The notes under the pieces are model-generated. The model was not told the DNA's origin. It saw only the letters and a list, made by a program, of their open reading frames with translations, and searched no databases. DNA of 64,000 nucleotides. Origin: G963678095 sp963678095 (lineage in GTDB: Bacteria; Bacillota; Negativicutes; Selenomonadales; Selenomonadaceae). The position numbers were made by a program, and so were the translations under genes. The stretch lies in contig OY782746.1 of NCBI GenBank assembly GCA_963678095.2, positions 1,116,001-1,180,000 of the forward strand, given 5' to 3'. Positions 26,786-36,317 of this stretch are shown here, one piece after another; position 1 is the stretch's first letter, and each line of letters begins with the position of its first letter.

Positions 26786-27802
26786 TTAGTCGACATATTT
26801 CCCCTTAATTTGGTAAACAGCTTCCCGGCTGGTCAAAAAAGCCGCGGCAACAGCCGGATCAAAATGGCGCCCTGCTTCCTGCTGAATATAAGCAAATGCC
26901 TCCTCTACCGGCCAGGCTTCCTTATAGGGTCGCCGGCTGGTCAAAGCATCAAAGACATCCGCCACAGCGGTCACTCTGGCATAAATATTGATGTTTTCAC
27001 CTGCCAGTCCGTAGGGATAACCGGACCCATCCCATTTCTCATGATGCTCCAGGGCAACAATCCTTGCTGTCTGCAGCATCTCTGAGGCATGGTCCCCGAT
27101 AATTTGCGCGCCCATAACCGTATGCTGCTTCACCTGTTCAAATTCTTCCGCTGTCAGCTTACCCGGCTTCTGCAATATGGCATCGGGAATTCCAAGTTTC
27201 CCGATATCGTGCATCGGCGAAACATTCAGCAAAAGATCTGCCTCCCGTTCAGGGAAGCCATAGCTGCGCGCAATTTCCCGGCAAAACTCACTAACCCGAT
27301 AAATATGCATACCTGTTTCATTATTACGAAATTCGGCGGCAATTCCCAGCCGGCGAATAATTTCCACCCGCGTTTCCATGATTTCTTTTGTTGCTTCTGC
27401 AACCTGTATTTCAAGTGCCCGCGTTTGATCATACAAGGCCAGATGTGTTTTCACGCGTGATAATACAATGGCGGCACTGATTGGCTTGGTGATATAGTCG
27501 ACCGCACCAACTTCCAAGCCCCGGGCTTCATTGACCGCATCATCCTTCGCCGAGATAAAAATGATGGGAATGGCCTTGGTCAACGGATTGCTTTTTAACC
27601 GCCGACAGACCTCGTACCCATCCATCTCCGGCATAACGATATCAAGCAGAATAATATCCGGTAGCGTCTTTTCGGCAATTTTCAGGGCCATTTTTCCGGA
27701 TCTTGCCGCCTTGATACTATAGCTGTCATTTAATACACCTTCGAGAATTTCGATGCTGTCAGGGGTATCATCTACAATTAATACGGTATGCCTCTTTTCC
27801 AT
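26786..27802 (-). CDS. Response regulator with HD-GYP output domain (c-di-GMP phosphodiesterase)
   Basis: Residues 1-125 form a receiver (DD at 11-12, phospho-acceptor D54 in LLDIVMPEMDG, KP at 106-107). A short coiled-coil leads to an HD-GYP domain (~150-335) with HDIGKLGIPD (HD at 198-199), HH at 253-254 and the GYP motif at 261-263 (DGSGYPYGL). HD-GYP proteins hydrolyse c-di-GMP to pGpG or GMP with a di- or tri-iron centre. The ATG at 27802 follows AAAGGTGAGG. It is last in a four-gene unit, 44 bases after the hybrid kinase, and is the natural phosphotransfer target of that kinase's HPt domain. Confidence 0.94.
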   Translation of the reverse strand: MEKRHTVLIVDDTPDSIEILEGVLNDSYSIKAARSGKMALKIAEKTLPDIILLDIVMPEMDGYEVCRRLKSNPLTKAIPIIFISAKDDAVNEARGLEVGAVDYITKPISAAIVLSRVKTHLALYDQTRALEIQVAEATKEIMETRVEIIRRLGIAAEFRNNETGMHIYRVSEFCREIARSYGFPEREADLLLNVSPMHDIGKLGIPDAILQKPGKLTAEEFEQVKQHTVMGAQIIGDHASEMLQTARIVALEHHEKWDGSGYPYGLAGENINIYARVTAVADVFDALTSRRPYKEAWPVEEAFAYIQQEAGRHFDPAVAAAFLTSREAVYQIKGKYVD

Positions 27803-27846
27803 TGCCCTCACCTTTATCCATTGCTTTTCATTTTAATCTGACCTGG

Positions 27847-30249
27847 TTAATGTTTTATATGTTTTCCCTTAATAATACTGCTTGCATCTTCAAAATCATA
27901 CTGTTTAATATGAACAGCCAGCTGTTTTTGTTCATCCGGAGAAAAATATTTTGCCAGCTGGGGCGATACCTCCTCGTAAAGCACCTTGGCCCGTGTATCA
28001 TATTTTTCCAGTAGTTCCAACAAAGAAACCAATTTAGCACTGATCCCGCCGGCATCCGGCTCTCCATTTTTATCCGGCATCATGTCCGTTTGTGTCAGGA
28101 CCGCCCTGATCTGCTGACAAAGGCTGACCATCTGCTGATCAATCTTCCCCAACAAGGTGAAAAATTCGGTCCCATGGTAAGCATTGCTCTTAATTAGAAG
28201 CTCTGCATCCTCAAACATACTCTGTAATTCCCGAGCTCCTATATACCCGCACAAACCTTTCATCGTATGCGCAATTCGGACTTTTTCATCGATATTGCCA
28301 ATATTAACGGCTTCAAAGGAACGGACAATATTTTGATTTTCCACAAAACGCTTTAAAGTATTTTTATACAATGTCATATTCCCGTTAAAATACAAACCAA
28401 TCAGTTCCTGATCTACGGCAAAGGTCTTCATTGGCTCAACTGTTTCGAGCGCGGTTGCCTGCTGATCAGCATCATAATTTTCCGGAATTTGTGCTCTCAC
28501 CCATTTGTAAATCGTCTTATATAAAAGCCGCGGTGCGATTGGCTTTGTTATATAATCATTCATGCCACCCGCCAGCACCTGCTGCTGGGTTCCCTCCATC
28601 GCATCTGCTGTCAGCGCGATAATCGGTAATTTTTTATCAGGCCATTCACTGCGAATCCGCTTAGCCGTCTGATAGCCATCCAGTACTGGCATATGCAGAT
28701 CCAGCAGAAGAGCATCATAGCCTATCGTGTCAGCCTTTAATTCAGCCATTGCCTCTAAGCCATTGCGGGCAGTGGTCACACTGACCCCGGCATCCGCTAA
28801 CAATTCCTGCACAATCTGCTGGTTGATCTCATTGTCTTCCGCCAGCAGCACCCGTACGCCTTTGATATCACAATCACTGCCATTGGAGGCCGGCTGGCTG
28901 TGTTCAACCTCACCGACTCTAGGGGAAAACATCGATAAAATAGTGTCAAATAATACCGACTGATTGATTGGCTTCATCAGGACTTCATCAAATCCCTCAT
29001 GAAGTGCCTGAGTGACCAGATGTTCGCGGGTATTGGCTGTCAGTAATATAAATTGCGGCAATTTATCACTGGCATAGATTTCTTTCAATGTCCGCAAATA
29101 CTCCAGGCCTTCATTGCCATATATACCACTACCAATAATCACCAGGTCAAACAGTTCCCCATCCCATACCCTTGCCAATGCATCCTGCTGTGGCAAAGAA
29201 ATAACATTGCAGAAGCCAAAATTCCTAAGATATACATCCAGCACCTCACGAACACTCTTATTTTCTTCTATCACTAAGGCCCGCAGAGGTTGGAGACTGT
29301 TCGGGATACTCTTTTTGCTCTGCCCCGGGTCGGCCACCTTGAACAATGCGGTAAACATAAAATTGCTTCCTTTGCCATAGGCACTGCTGACATGGATATT
29401 TCCCTGCATGAGTTCCACAATCTGTTTTGATATAGTCAGTCCCAGTCCGGTCCCGCCATACCTACGGGTTGTCGACGTATCCGCCTGATTAAAAGCTTGA
29501 AACAGCCGGGCCGTTTGTTCTGCCGTCAGACCAATGCCCATATCGCGGACCTCAAACAACAGGGTTATGGTATCCGTTTCCTTTTGCTTTATGCTGACAT
29601 GAACAAAAATCTCACCCTTATCAGTAAATTTGATCGCATTATCCGCCAGATTTAATAATACCTGTCCGAGCCGTAGCGGGTCACCGAGCAAATACTCCGG
29701 AATTTCTGGATTCTGCATGACAATAAACTCCAGTCCTTTACGATAGGCCTTCGTCCCGACAATATCGGTAAGATTGTTCATTACATCCTCTAGCCGAAAC
29801 TTTGTCTCCTCCAACCGTAGCTTGCCAGCATCAATTTTAGAAAAATCCAGGATATCGTTGATAATATGCAGCAGACTATGTGCCGCGACGTCCATTTTTT
29901 TTACATAATCTTCCTGTTTTCCATCCAGATTCGTTTTAAGCAAAAGATTAGAAAAGCCAATAATCGCATTCATCGGTGTACGAATTTCATGACTCATGTT
30001 GGCCAAAAATTCGCTTTTTGCTTGTGCCAGCTGCTCCGCTCGCTCTTTAAGGACTTTTAGTTCCTCATTGCGCTTATTGATTAAGGCATTGGCGCCATCA
30101 ATTTCCTCCATCAGAACCGTCAGCATCAATTGATTTTTATCCTTCATTTCCTGCAAATGCAGCCGATTCTCCTCCGACCGATTCAGCTTTTTTTCCAGTA
30201 CTTTGATTCGCTTGAGCAGCACTGCTGCAGCCTGTTCGTTCTCCTCCAT
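27847..30249 (-). CDS. Cytoplasmic hybrid histidine kinase: HisKA-HATPase-REC-REC-HPt, no sensor domain
   Basis: An N-terminal coiled coil (1-~75) takes the place of a sensor. HisKA follows with the phospho-His at 87 (FLANMSHEIRTPMN). The HATPase domain has NLADNAIKF, the D-x-G-x-G box and GGTGLGL. The first receiver (~330-445) is degenerate, with Gly at the acceptor site (DLVIIGSG). The second receiver (~470-590) is intact (LLLDLHMPVLDG; TKP). The HPt domain (~630-730) has AHTMKGLCG. There are no membrane helices, so the input must come from another protein. The start ATG overlaps the stop of the upstream FIST gene (TGATG), behind TAGGTGA, implying translational coupling with the FIST protein as probable sensor. 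The likely output is the downstream HD-GYP regulator. Confidence 0.93.
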   Translation of the reverse strand: MEENEQAAAVLLKRIKVLEKKLNRSEENRLHLQEMKDKNQLMLTVLMEEIDGANALINKRNEELKVLKERAEQLAQAKSEFLANMSHEIRTPMNAIIGFSNLLLKTNLDGKQEDYVKKMDVAAHSLLHIINDILDFSKIDAGKLRLEETKFRLEDVMNNLTDIVGTKAYRKGLEFIVMQNPEIPEYLLGDPLRLGQVLLNLADNAIKFTDKGEIFVHVSIKQKETDTITLLFEVRDMGIGLTAEQTARLFQAFNQADTSTTRRYGGTGLGLTISKQIVELMQGNIHVSSAYGKGSNFMFTALFKVADPGQSKKSIPNSLQPLRALVIEENKSVREVLDVYLRNFGFCNVISLPQQDALARVWDGELFDLVIIGSGIYGNEGLEYLRTLKEIYASDKLPQFILLTANTREHLVTQALHEGFDEVLMKPINQSVLFDTILSMFSPRVGEVEHSQPASNGSDCDIKGVRVLLAEDNEINQQIVQELLADAGVSVTTARNGLEAMAELKADTIGYDALLLDLHMPVLDGYQTAKRIRSEWPDKKLPIIALTADAMEGTQQQVLAGGMNDYITKPIAPRLLYKTIYKWVRAQIPENYDADQQATALETVEPMKTFAVDQELIGLYFNGNMTLYKNTLKRFVENQNIVRSFEAVNIGNIDEKVRIAHTMKGLCGYIGARELQSMFEDAELLIKSNAYHGTEFFTLLGKIDQQMVSLCQQIRAVLTQTDMMPDKNGEPDAGGISAKLVSLLELLEKYDTRAKVLYEEVSPQLAKYFSPDEQKQLAVHIKQYDFEDASSIIKGKHIKH

Positions 30250-31409
30250 CACTTTTCACCTACCAATACTACAGCTATTGTTCCATTGTGAAAATAGCTT
30301 TCTTTGCCATTTTCTAGCGGAGCAATTTCACCATACGCACAAATTCCATTAAAAGGGAATCCTTCCGGCATTGTTTGTTGCAGGTATTCGTATTCCTTGG
30401 CTACATGCACACCTAAAATAGATTTTCGCAGGGAACAGGTGAATACCAGGGCCGCAGCCGGCTGTTTGCCCGGGTAGGCATCAATAGCCTCTTTTAAAGC
30501 ACACTGTGAAGCCTGGCTCATTTTGTCCTGAGATCCTGAAGCCAGCTGAACCGTTACATTAGCAGGAACATCGCCAAAAAAAGTGATACTCTTGTCTTCC
30601 TGATCAAATGTATAAGGTCCCCGTATGTAAAATCTATCACTGGCTTTATCCGGGAAAACAGCCAGCGGGTACTCTGTCGGCACCCGGCTATAGTTCCCCC
30701 CCACATAGCGATTATAAAAATCAACGATAGGCTCACCATCGGCCTCAAACACCCTGTTATGTTCGACTTTGGTTATGCGTTTTTTATGCCCAATGGGCGT
30801 CCAGCCATTGGCAATTCCCGATGAAAACAAGATAGGCCCGGCAAAGAGCAAGACCTGTACAGAGTCCGTCATAACCTCCCGCTTGTAAAACTGATAGGTT
30901 CTTTTCATACTCCATTGATCCGCTGCCAATGCGCCAAAAATAGGAAAATCCATTCCCAGTTCTTCTTTTAATGCTTCGAGGATTGCCACGCCCCCGACGG
31001 TAATGCTTTCTGCCAGGGACAGACAAAAGGCCGGCTTTTTTTTCAGCTCGCTTCTAGCACTATCCACTGCATTTTGTACTGCTATTTGCGTTCCCCTCAG
31101 CAGTTCTTTGCCACAACCGGCCTTTATTTCAACACAATCAGCATAAAACAGCATTAACGTGATGGAATCTTCATCAAATCCTATCTTAGAAGAAATCTCC
31201 CCATCGGTTGTACAGCCAATTAACTCCAGCTGCGGGTAGCAATCCATAATCCGATTAAGAATCACCGAATGCTCATACTCTATCGCCGTATATAAAATAC
31301 CCGCCTGTGGCAGCAAGCCCCCTAAATCCTCCTGGCACATTTTCAAAACAACTTCTATCGCATCTAAGGAATCCACTTCTTCACTATGTCCTACTGCAAC
31401 TTTAATCAT
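30249..31409 (-). CDS. FIST-domain sensory protein (copy 1)
   Basis: The 386-residue soluble protein contains a FIST N domain (~25-220; LPQAGILYTA, LELIGCTTDGEIS, FPIFGALAAD) and a FIST C domain (~230-370; VVGGNYSR-like, GVHVAKEYEYL, PFNGICAYGEIAP). FIST domains are intracellular sensory modules thought to bind small ligands such as amino acids. The start codon follows AGAGGTG. The stop overlaps the start of the hybrid kinase by one base, so the two are coupled. A close paralogue lies 109 bases upstream. Confidence 0.92.
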   Translation of the reverse strand: MIKVAVGHSEEVDSLDAIEVVLKMCQEDLGGLLPQAGILYTAIEYEHSVILNRIMDCYPQLELIGCTTDGEISSKIGFDEDSITLMLFYADCVEIKAGCGKELLRGTQIAVQNAVDSARSELKKKPAFCLSLAESITVGGVAILEALKEELGMDFPIFGALAADQWSMKRTYQFYKREVMTDSVQVLLFAGPILFSSGIANGWTPIGHKKRITKVEHNRVFEADGEPIVDFYNRYVGGNYSRVPTEYPLAVFPDKASDRFYIRGPYTFDQEDKSITFFGDVPANVTVQLASGSQDKMSQASQCALKEAIDAYPGKQPAAALVFTCSLRKSILGVHVAKEYEYLQQTMPEGFPFNGICAYGEIAPLENGKESYFHNGTIAVVLVGEK

Positions 31410-31518
31410 CCCGACTACACCTCTTGAACTTTTTAATGTCTGCTACAAAATGTATTGCATATAACAAAAGTACAACAAGATTTAGCTTGCAAGCAAATAT
31501 TCCGTCAAGAACTTGCTG

Positions 31519-32679
31519 TTATTTTTCGCCAATAAGAATAACCGCAATCGTCCCGTTATGGAAATAACTCTCTTTGCCATTTTCCAGCGGCGCAATTTCC
31601 CCATACGTATAAAATCCATTAAATGGGAATCCCTCTGGCATATTCTTTTGCAGATACTCATATTCTTTACTGACATGCATCCCTAAAATTGCCTTGCGGG
31701 CCGAACAGGTGAATACCAGTGCCGCATCAGGCTGCCTACCCGGATAGCCTTCTATAGCCGTTTTCAACGCCTGTTCCGAAGCTTCACTCATCCTGGCAAT
31801 TGATCCCGATACCAACTGGACCGTCACCCCCGGCGGGACATCCCCAAAAAACGTTATACTCTTATCCTCATGATTAAAGGTATAAGGGCTGCGCACATAA
31901 AATTTATCACTATTCTCATCTGGAAATACCGCCAGCGGATATTCCGTTGGCACCCTTGAATAATTGCCGCCCAAGTACCGGTTATAAAAGTCCCAGATAG
32001 CGCCCCCATCAACCTCATAAACCTTGTTATGATCGACTTTTGTCACTTTCTTTTTATGCCCGATGGGGGTCCAGCCACTAGCGATTCCCGAGGAAAACAA
32101 GATGGGTCCGGCAAACAGCAAGACAGCAATCGAGTCAACGAGTATTTCCCGTTTATAGAACTGATAGGTTTTTGTCATCGACCACTGATCAGCAGCAAGC
32201 CCACCAAAAACAGGGAACTCACGTCCCAGCGTTTTCTTTAAGGCATCGATAATTGCCACCCCGCCAAGAGTTACACTTTCAGCTAGCGTAACACAAAATG
32301 CCGGGCTGCTCTTTAGTTCCTTGCGAGCCTCGTCGACCGCACCAGCGGCTGCAGGCAGGGCCCCCGCCGAAAGATTTTTCCCCAGCCCGGACTTTATTTC
32401 AATTGTATCTGAATAAAGCAACATCAAGGTAATGGAGTCTTCCACACAGCCCAGCTGGGAAGATAATTCGCCATCCGTAGTACAACCGATCAGTTCAAGG
32501 TCCGGATATTCTTCGAGAATACGATCTAGTATTACCTGATGCTCATACTGCATGGCACTATAGAGTATCCCCGCCTGCGGAACAAATTGATCCAGATCCT
32601 CGTGGCAAAGCTGCAGGACTTCCTCAACAGCATCAAGGGTATCCACTTCTTCACTATGCCCAATAACAACCTTAAACAT
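31519..32679 (-). CDS. FIST-domain sensory protein (copy 2)
   Basis: It has exactly the same length (386 aa) and domain plan as copy 1. The two share long stretches (IGCTTDGE, GPILFSSGIA-x-GWTPIGHKK, RVPTEYPLAVFPD, NGKESYFHNGTIAV) but differ more in the FIST N core (residues ~95-140), where the ligand pocket is expected. A strong GAAGGAGG ribosome site precedes the ATG. It is the first gene of the apparent FIST-FIST-kinase-HD-GYP unit. The 109-base gap to copy 1 shows no clear terminator. Confidence 0.92.
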   Translation of the reverse strand: MFKVVIGHSEEVDTLDAVEEVLQLCHEDLDQFVPQAGILYSAMQYEHQVILDRILEEYPDLELIGCTTDGELSSQLGCVEDSITLMLLYSDTIEIKSGLGKNLSAGALPAAAGAVDEARKELKSSPAFCVTLAESVTLGGVAIIDALKKTLGREFPVFGGLAADQWSMTKTYQFYKREILVDSIAVLLFAGPILFSSGIASGWTPIGHKKKVTKVDHNKVYEVDGGAIWDFYNRYLGGNYSRVPTEYPLAVFPDENSDKFYVRSPYTFNHEDKSITFFGDVPPGVTVQLVSGSIARMSEASEQALKTAIEGYPGRQPDAALVFTCSARKAILGMHVSKEYEYLQKNMPEGFPFNGFYTYGEIAPLENGKESYFHNGTIAVILIGEK

Positions 32680-32849
32680 ATGTATCCTCCTTCGCTAAAA
32701 TCTCCTGTGCAGACGCATAAATATAGCGAAAATATATAATTATCCGAATATTTTAACATAATATATTAAAAACCATCGAAGAAGCCATTTATGTATATTT
32801 GCCTTTATCGGCAAAAACTCCTTCCCCCTCAGAAAATTTTCTCGTTCAG

Positions 32850-32897
32850 CAACAAAAAAAACAGACTGCGATCATACTCTGACCAACAGCCTGTTTT
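32850..32897 (-). terminator. Possible terminator of the SLC13/ArsB-type transporter gene
   Basis: Short arms AAAACAG/CTGTTTT enclose ~26 bases and run into eight T's on the minus strand. The stem is AT-rich, so the call is tentative. Confidence 0.45.
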
Positions 32898-32908
32898 ATA
32901 AAAATACG

Positions 32909-34207
32909 TTACCGCAGGTAAAAAATATACAGATACACACTGCTGATTGCTATGGAAAGCAGCATCAGGGGAAAGGCAATTTTCATGTATTTAACAAATG
33001 ACATCTGGCAGCCATGCTGAGCTGCCATGCCGGATACCACGACATTGGCACTGGCCCCAATCAAGGTTCCATTGCCCCCTAGGCAGGCTCCCAACGACAA
33101 CGCCCACCAGAGCGGCATGATATTCGGCATACCAAGATCCCCCAGATCTTTAATCAGCGGGATCATCGTCGCTACAAACGGAATATTATCAACAAAAGCC
33201 GAGGCAATCGCACTGAGCCAAAGCACGAGCATGGTCGTCGCGGTCAAATTCCCCTGTGTAGCCTTCATAGCCTCTGCCGCAAGCAGCTCGATAACGCCGG
33301 TTTCCACGAGCCCGCCGACAAGAATAAACAACCCGGCAAAGAAAAAAATCGCCAACCATTCAACCTTGCCAAATGCTTTAGCCAGCAAAGCCTCATCATT
33401 TGCTGCCGTCATCAGCATCAGCAGGCTGGCGCCGGCCAAGGCAGCTGATGCGGTTTCAAGATTGAGCACACTGTGAAGCATAAACAAGGTGATCGTAACA
33501 GCCAGGACAAACAGACATTTTTTTAACAATTTGACATTGCTGATCTGATTTTTTTCCTTCAGTCGCATAATCTTAGCTTTAAGTTCCTCCGTCGTATAAA
33601 GCTCCTTACGATAAATAAGGACGAGTAAGACCATCGTTACGATAAAAATCAGGATGCAAATCAACGACAAATTTGTCAAAAAAGCCATAAAATCAAGTGC
33701 TTTGACAGCACTGCCCAGCATAATATTAGGTGGATCGCCAATCAAAGTCGCGGTCCCGCCAATATTAGCCGCGAGAATCTGGGCAATGAGAAACGGTTTT
33801 GGAGTCACCTTCAGCTGTGCCGTTATGCTGAAGGTGACCGGGACTGTCAGCAAGACCGTAGTCACATTATCAAGAAAAGCTGAACAAAGACCCGTCAGCC
33901 CCGATAAGGCAAATAAAAGCCAGATCGGATCGGCCTTAACCTTTTTAGCTGACCAGATTGCCAGATAATTGAACAGCCCGGTTTCACTGGTGATGTTGAC
34001 AACAACCATCATGCCGATCAAAAGCCCTAGCGTATTAAAATCAATATGATGTATTGCCTCGCTCTGCGACAATATCCCCGCAAAAATGACGATCATCGCT
34101 GCGCCTAGAGCTACAACCGTACGATGCACTTTTTCCGAGACAATGAGCGCATAGGCTACTACAAAAATAAAAATAGCCAAGGATGCATTTGCTGCCAAAA
34201 ATCCCAC
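32909..34207 (-). CDS. ArsB/NhaD (ion transporter superfamily) membrane permease
   Basis: The 432-residue protein has ~11-12 membrane segments in two inverted halves, each with the family signature: AANIGGTATLIGDPPNIML (residues ~145-163) and SLGACLGGNGTLIGASANVV (~385-404). LDNVTTVLLTVP and VDNIPFVATMIP are the paired DN motifs before them. This pattern fits the ArsB/NhaD/P-protein branch rather than classical dicarboxylate carriers; the transported ion (arsenite, Na+/H+ or an organic anion) cannot be fixed. The start is a GTG (34207) close to AGAGGAA; a TTG three codons later is an alternative. No arsenic genes are adjacent. Confidence 0.85.
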   Translation of the reverse strand: MGFLAANASLAIFIFVVAYALIVSEKVHRTVVALGAAMIVIFAGILSQSEAIHHIDFNTLGLLIGMMVVVNITSETGLFNYLAIWSAKKVKADPIWLLFALSGLTGLCSAFLDNVTTVLLTVPVTFSITAQLKVTPKPFLIAQILAANIGGTATLIGDPPNIMLGSAVKALDFMAFLTNLSLICILIFIVTMVLLVLIYRKELYTTEELKAKIMRLKEKNQISNVKLLKKCLFVLAVTITLFMLHSVLNLETASAALAGASLLMLMTAANDEALLAKAFGKVEWLAIFFFAGLFILVGGLVETGVIELLAAEAMKATQGNLTATTMLVLWLSAIASAFVDNIPFVATMIPLIKDLGDLGMPNIMPLWWALSLGACLGGNGTLIGASANVVVSGMAAQHGCQMSFVKYMKIAFPLMLLSIAISSVYLYIFYLR

Positions 34208-34249
34208 TTCCTCTTACGTAAACCTGCCTCAGATCTCTCCAGTGCAGTC

Positions 34250-34561
34250 TTATTTTTTTGATTTATCCTTATGGACAAACGGTAACAAGACAATGGTATT
34301 GCCCTCACGTTTTGCCTTTATCTCATAATCGACAATTCCTTCTTTATACAGGTCAACCTTCAGCTCGAGCAACAGCTTGCCAATTTTCTCCTGTAATGCC
34401 ATTGGCAAAAACGCAGTATTCAAATCCTCCGCTTTCGCTTTTTTTTGCGGTCGAATTGAAGGTTCTTCTTCGGCTGCTAAAAATACCGATTCAAAGCTTT
34501 CCTGCTCCTTATAGCCGCCGAACATCGCTTTATCTGATAAATTCTTTGGTATCTTCCCCAT
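34250..34561 (-). CDS. Hypothetical protein, 103 aa, downstream of glnS
   Basis: I do not recognise a family. The protein has a polar, probably disordered N-terminal half (1-55, rich in Glu and Lys) and a folded C-terminal half (~55-95; LQEKIGKLLLELKVDLYKEGIVDYEIKA, then a strand pair with IVLLPFV). A strong AAAGGAG ribosome site overlaps the last codons of glnS and the gap is 5 bases, so it is co-translated with glnS. It could be an accessory of translation, but nothing in the sequence shows it. Confidence 0.8.
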   Translation of the reverse strand: MGKIPKNLSDKAMFGGYKEQESFESVFLAAEEEPSIRPQKKAKAEDLNTAFLPMALQEKIGKLLLELKVDLYKEGIVDYEIKAKREGNTIVLLPFVHKDKSKK

Positions 34562-34566
34562 GATTT

Positions 34567-36243
34567 TTACTCCTTTTTAGCTTTTGCCCAGGAATCGCGT
34601 AACCCAACAATACGGTTAAAGACAAGCTGTCCTTTGGCCGAATCCTTATCCACACAAAAATAGCCCTGCCGCAAGAACTGATAGCGGGTGCCAGCAGCTG
34701 TCCAGGCCGCACTCGGCTCTATCAGCGCATTTTCGATGACTTCCAGAGATTCCGGATTGAGTGCTGCCAGAAAATCTGCCGGTTCTTCCTCTTGTTCTTC
34801 TGTTTTCAGCAAATAATCATATAGACGGACTTCTGCTGTTAATGCGTATTTTGCCGCTACCCAGTGCAACGTTCCCTTAACTTTGCGGCCACTGGTGAGC
34901 CCGCCACTCTTTGAATCCGGATCATAGGTGCAGTGAAGTTCGACGATTTGCCCAGCTTCATCCTTGATAACCTCTTCACATTTTATAATATAAGCATGTT
35001 TCAAGCGTACTTCTCCGCCTGGTTTGAGGCGGAAAAATTTTTTTGGAGCCTCTTCCATAAAATCATCCTGTTCAATATAAAGTTCACGAGCAAACGGGAC
35101 ATAGCGCTGCCCGCCACGATACGGATGATTTTCGGCCAGCAAATTTTCCTCTTTGTCTTCCGGATAATTTGTGATCACAATTTTAAGCGGGTGTAGAACG
35201 GCCATAATGCGATCAGCCGATTCATTGAGATCCTCCCGCACACAATGTTCCAGCATCCCAACATCGACAAGACTGTTGCTTTTAGCAATCCCGATGCGGT
35301 CACAAAAATCGCGAATGGATTCCGGTGTATAACCGCGACGGCGCAGGCCAGAAATCGTCGGCATGCGCGGATCATCCCAGCCGCTGACATAGCCGCCTTC
35401 GACCAGCTGACGCAATTTACGCTTGCTCATCACTGTATTGGTTATATTGAGGCGGGCAAATTCAATCTGCCGCGGACGAGAATCACTGGCAAATCCCAGG
35501 GATTCAAGCAGCCAGTCATACAATGGCCGATGGTCCTCAAACTCCAGCGTACACACCGAATGCGTAATGCCTTCAATTGCATCCGAGAGCGGATGGGCAA
35601 AATCATACATCGGATAAATACACCAAGCATCTCCGGTGCGATGATGCACGGTATGGGAAATTCGGTAAATTACAGGATCACGCATCACAATATTAGGCGA
35701 TGTCATATCGATCTTTGCCCGCAAAACACGGCTACCATCAGCAAAATCGCCCTTTCGCATCTGTTCAAATAAAGCCAAATTTTCCTCAACTGTCCGACTG
35801 CGATCCGGACATTCACGCCCTGGTTCCGTCAAGGTTCCACGATACTGGCGAATTTCCTCCGCCGACAGATCGCAGACATAGGCCTTACCGCGTTTAATAA
35901 GCTCTACAGCATATGCATAAAGCTGCTCAAAATAATCAGAGGCATAGAACATCCGATCATCCCAGCTGAATCCCAGCCATTTCACATCTTCCTGAATGGA
36001 ATCGACGTATTCTACGTCTTCCTTCGTCGGGTTTGTATCATCAAAACGAAGGTTGCAAAGGCCAGCATTATTTTTTGCCAGGCCGAAGTTCAGGCATATC
36101 GATTTTGCATGCCCAATGTGCAGATAACCATTTGGTTCCGGCGGAAACCGGGTATGAATTCCCTCGCCGTATTTTCCGTTTTTTAAATCTTCATCAATTG
36201 CATTCTGCACAAAATTCGATGCAGTCGTTGTATTTTCTGCCAT
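34567..36243 (-). CDS. glnS: Glutaminyl-tRNA synthetase
   Basis: This class I synthetase charges tRNA-Gln directly. It carries the HIGH motif in PPEPNGYLHIGHAKS (~residue 33-47) and the KMSKS equivalent VMSKRKL (~residue 270), with the catalytic Rossmann core between them and two anticodon-binding beta-barrels in the C-terminal 200 residues. The length of 558 is standard. Presence of GlnS means that at least part of Gln-tRNA is not made through GatCAB; tRNA-Gln(TTG) is encoded in this window. An AAAGGAG site lies 8 bases before the ATG. A small unknown gene follows in the same unit. Confidence 0.97.
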   Translation of the reverse strand: MAENTTTASNFVQNAIDEDLKNGKYGEGIHTRFPPEPNGYLHIGHAKSICLNFGLAKNNAGLCNLRFDDTNPTKEDVEYVDSIQEDVKWLGFSWDDRMFYASDYFEQLYAYAVELIKRGKAYVCDLSAEEIRQYRGTLTEPGRECPDRSRTVEENLALFEQMRKGDFADGSRVLRAKIDMTSPNIVMRDPVIYRISHTVHHRTGDAWCIYPMYDFAHPLSDAIEGITHSVCTLEFEDHRPLYDWLLESLGFASDSRPRQIEFARLNITNTVMSKRKLRQLVEGGYVSGWDDPRMPTISGLRRRGYTPESIRDFCDRIGIAKSNSLVDVGMLEHCVREDLNESADRIMAVLHPLKIVITNYPEDKEENLLAENHPYRGGQRYVPFARELYIEQDDFMEEAPKKFFRLKPGGEVRLKHAYIIKCEEVIKDEAGQIVELHCTYDPDSKSGGLTSGRKVKGTLHWVAAKYALTAEVRLYDYLLKTEEQEEEPADFLAALNPESLEVIENALIEPSAAWTAAGTRYQFLRQGYFCVDKDSAKGQLVFNRIVGLRDSWAKAKKE

Positions 36244-36317
36244 GTGTCTGCTCCTTTATCGCTGTATTTCCACTAATCAATACTATATTCGTCTTATTCA
36301 TGATTTTTCCTGTTTTC

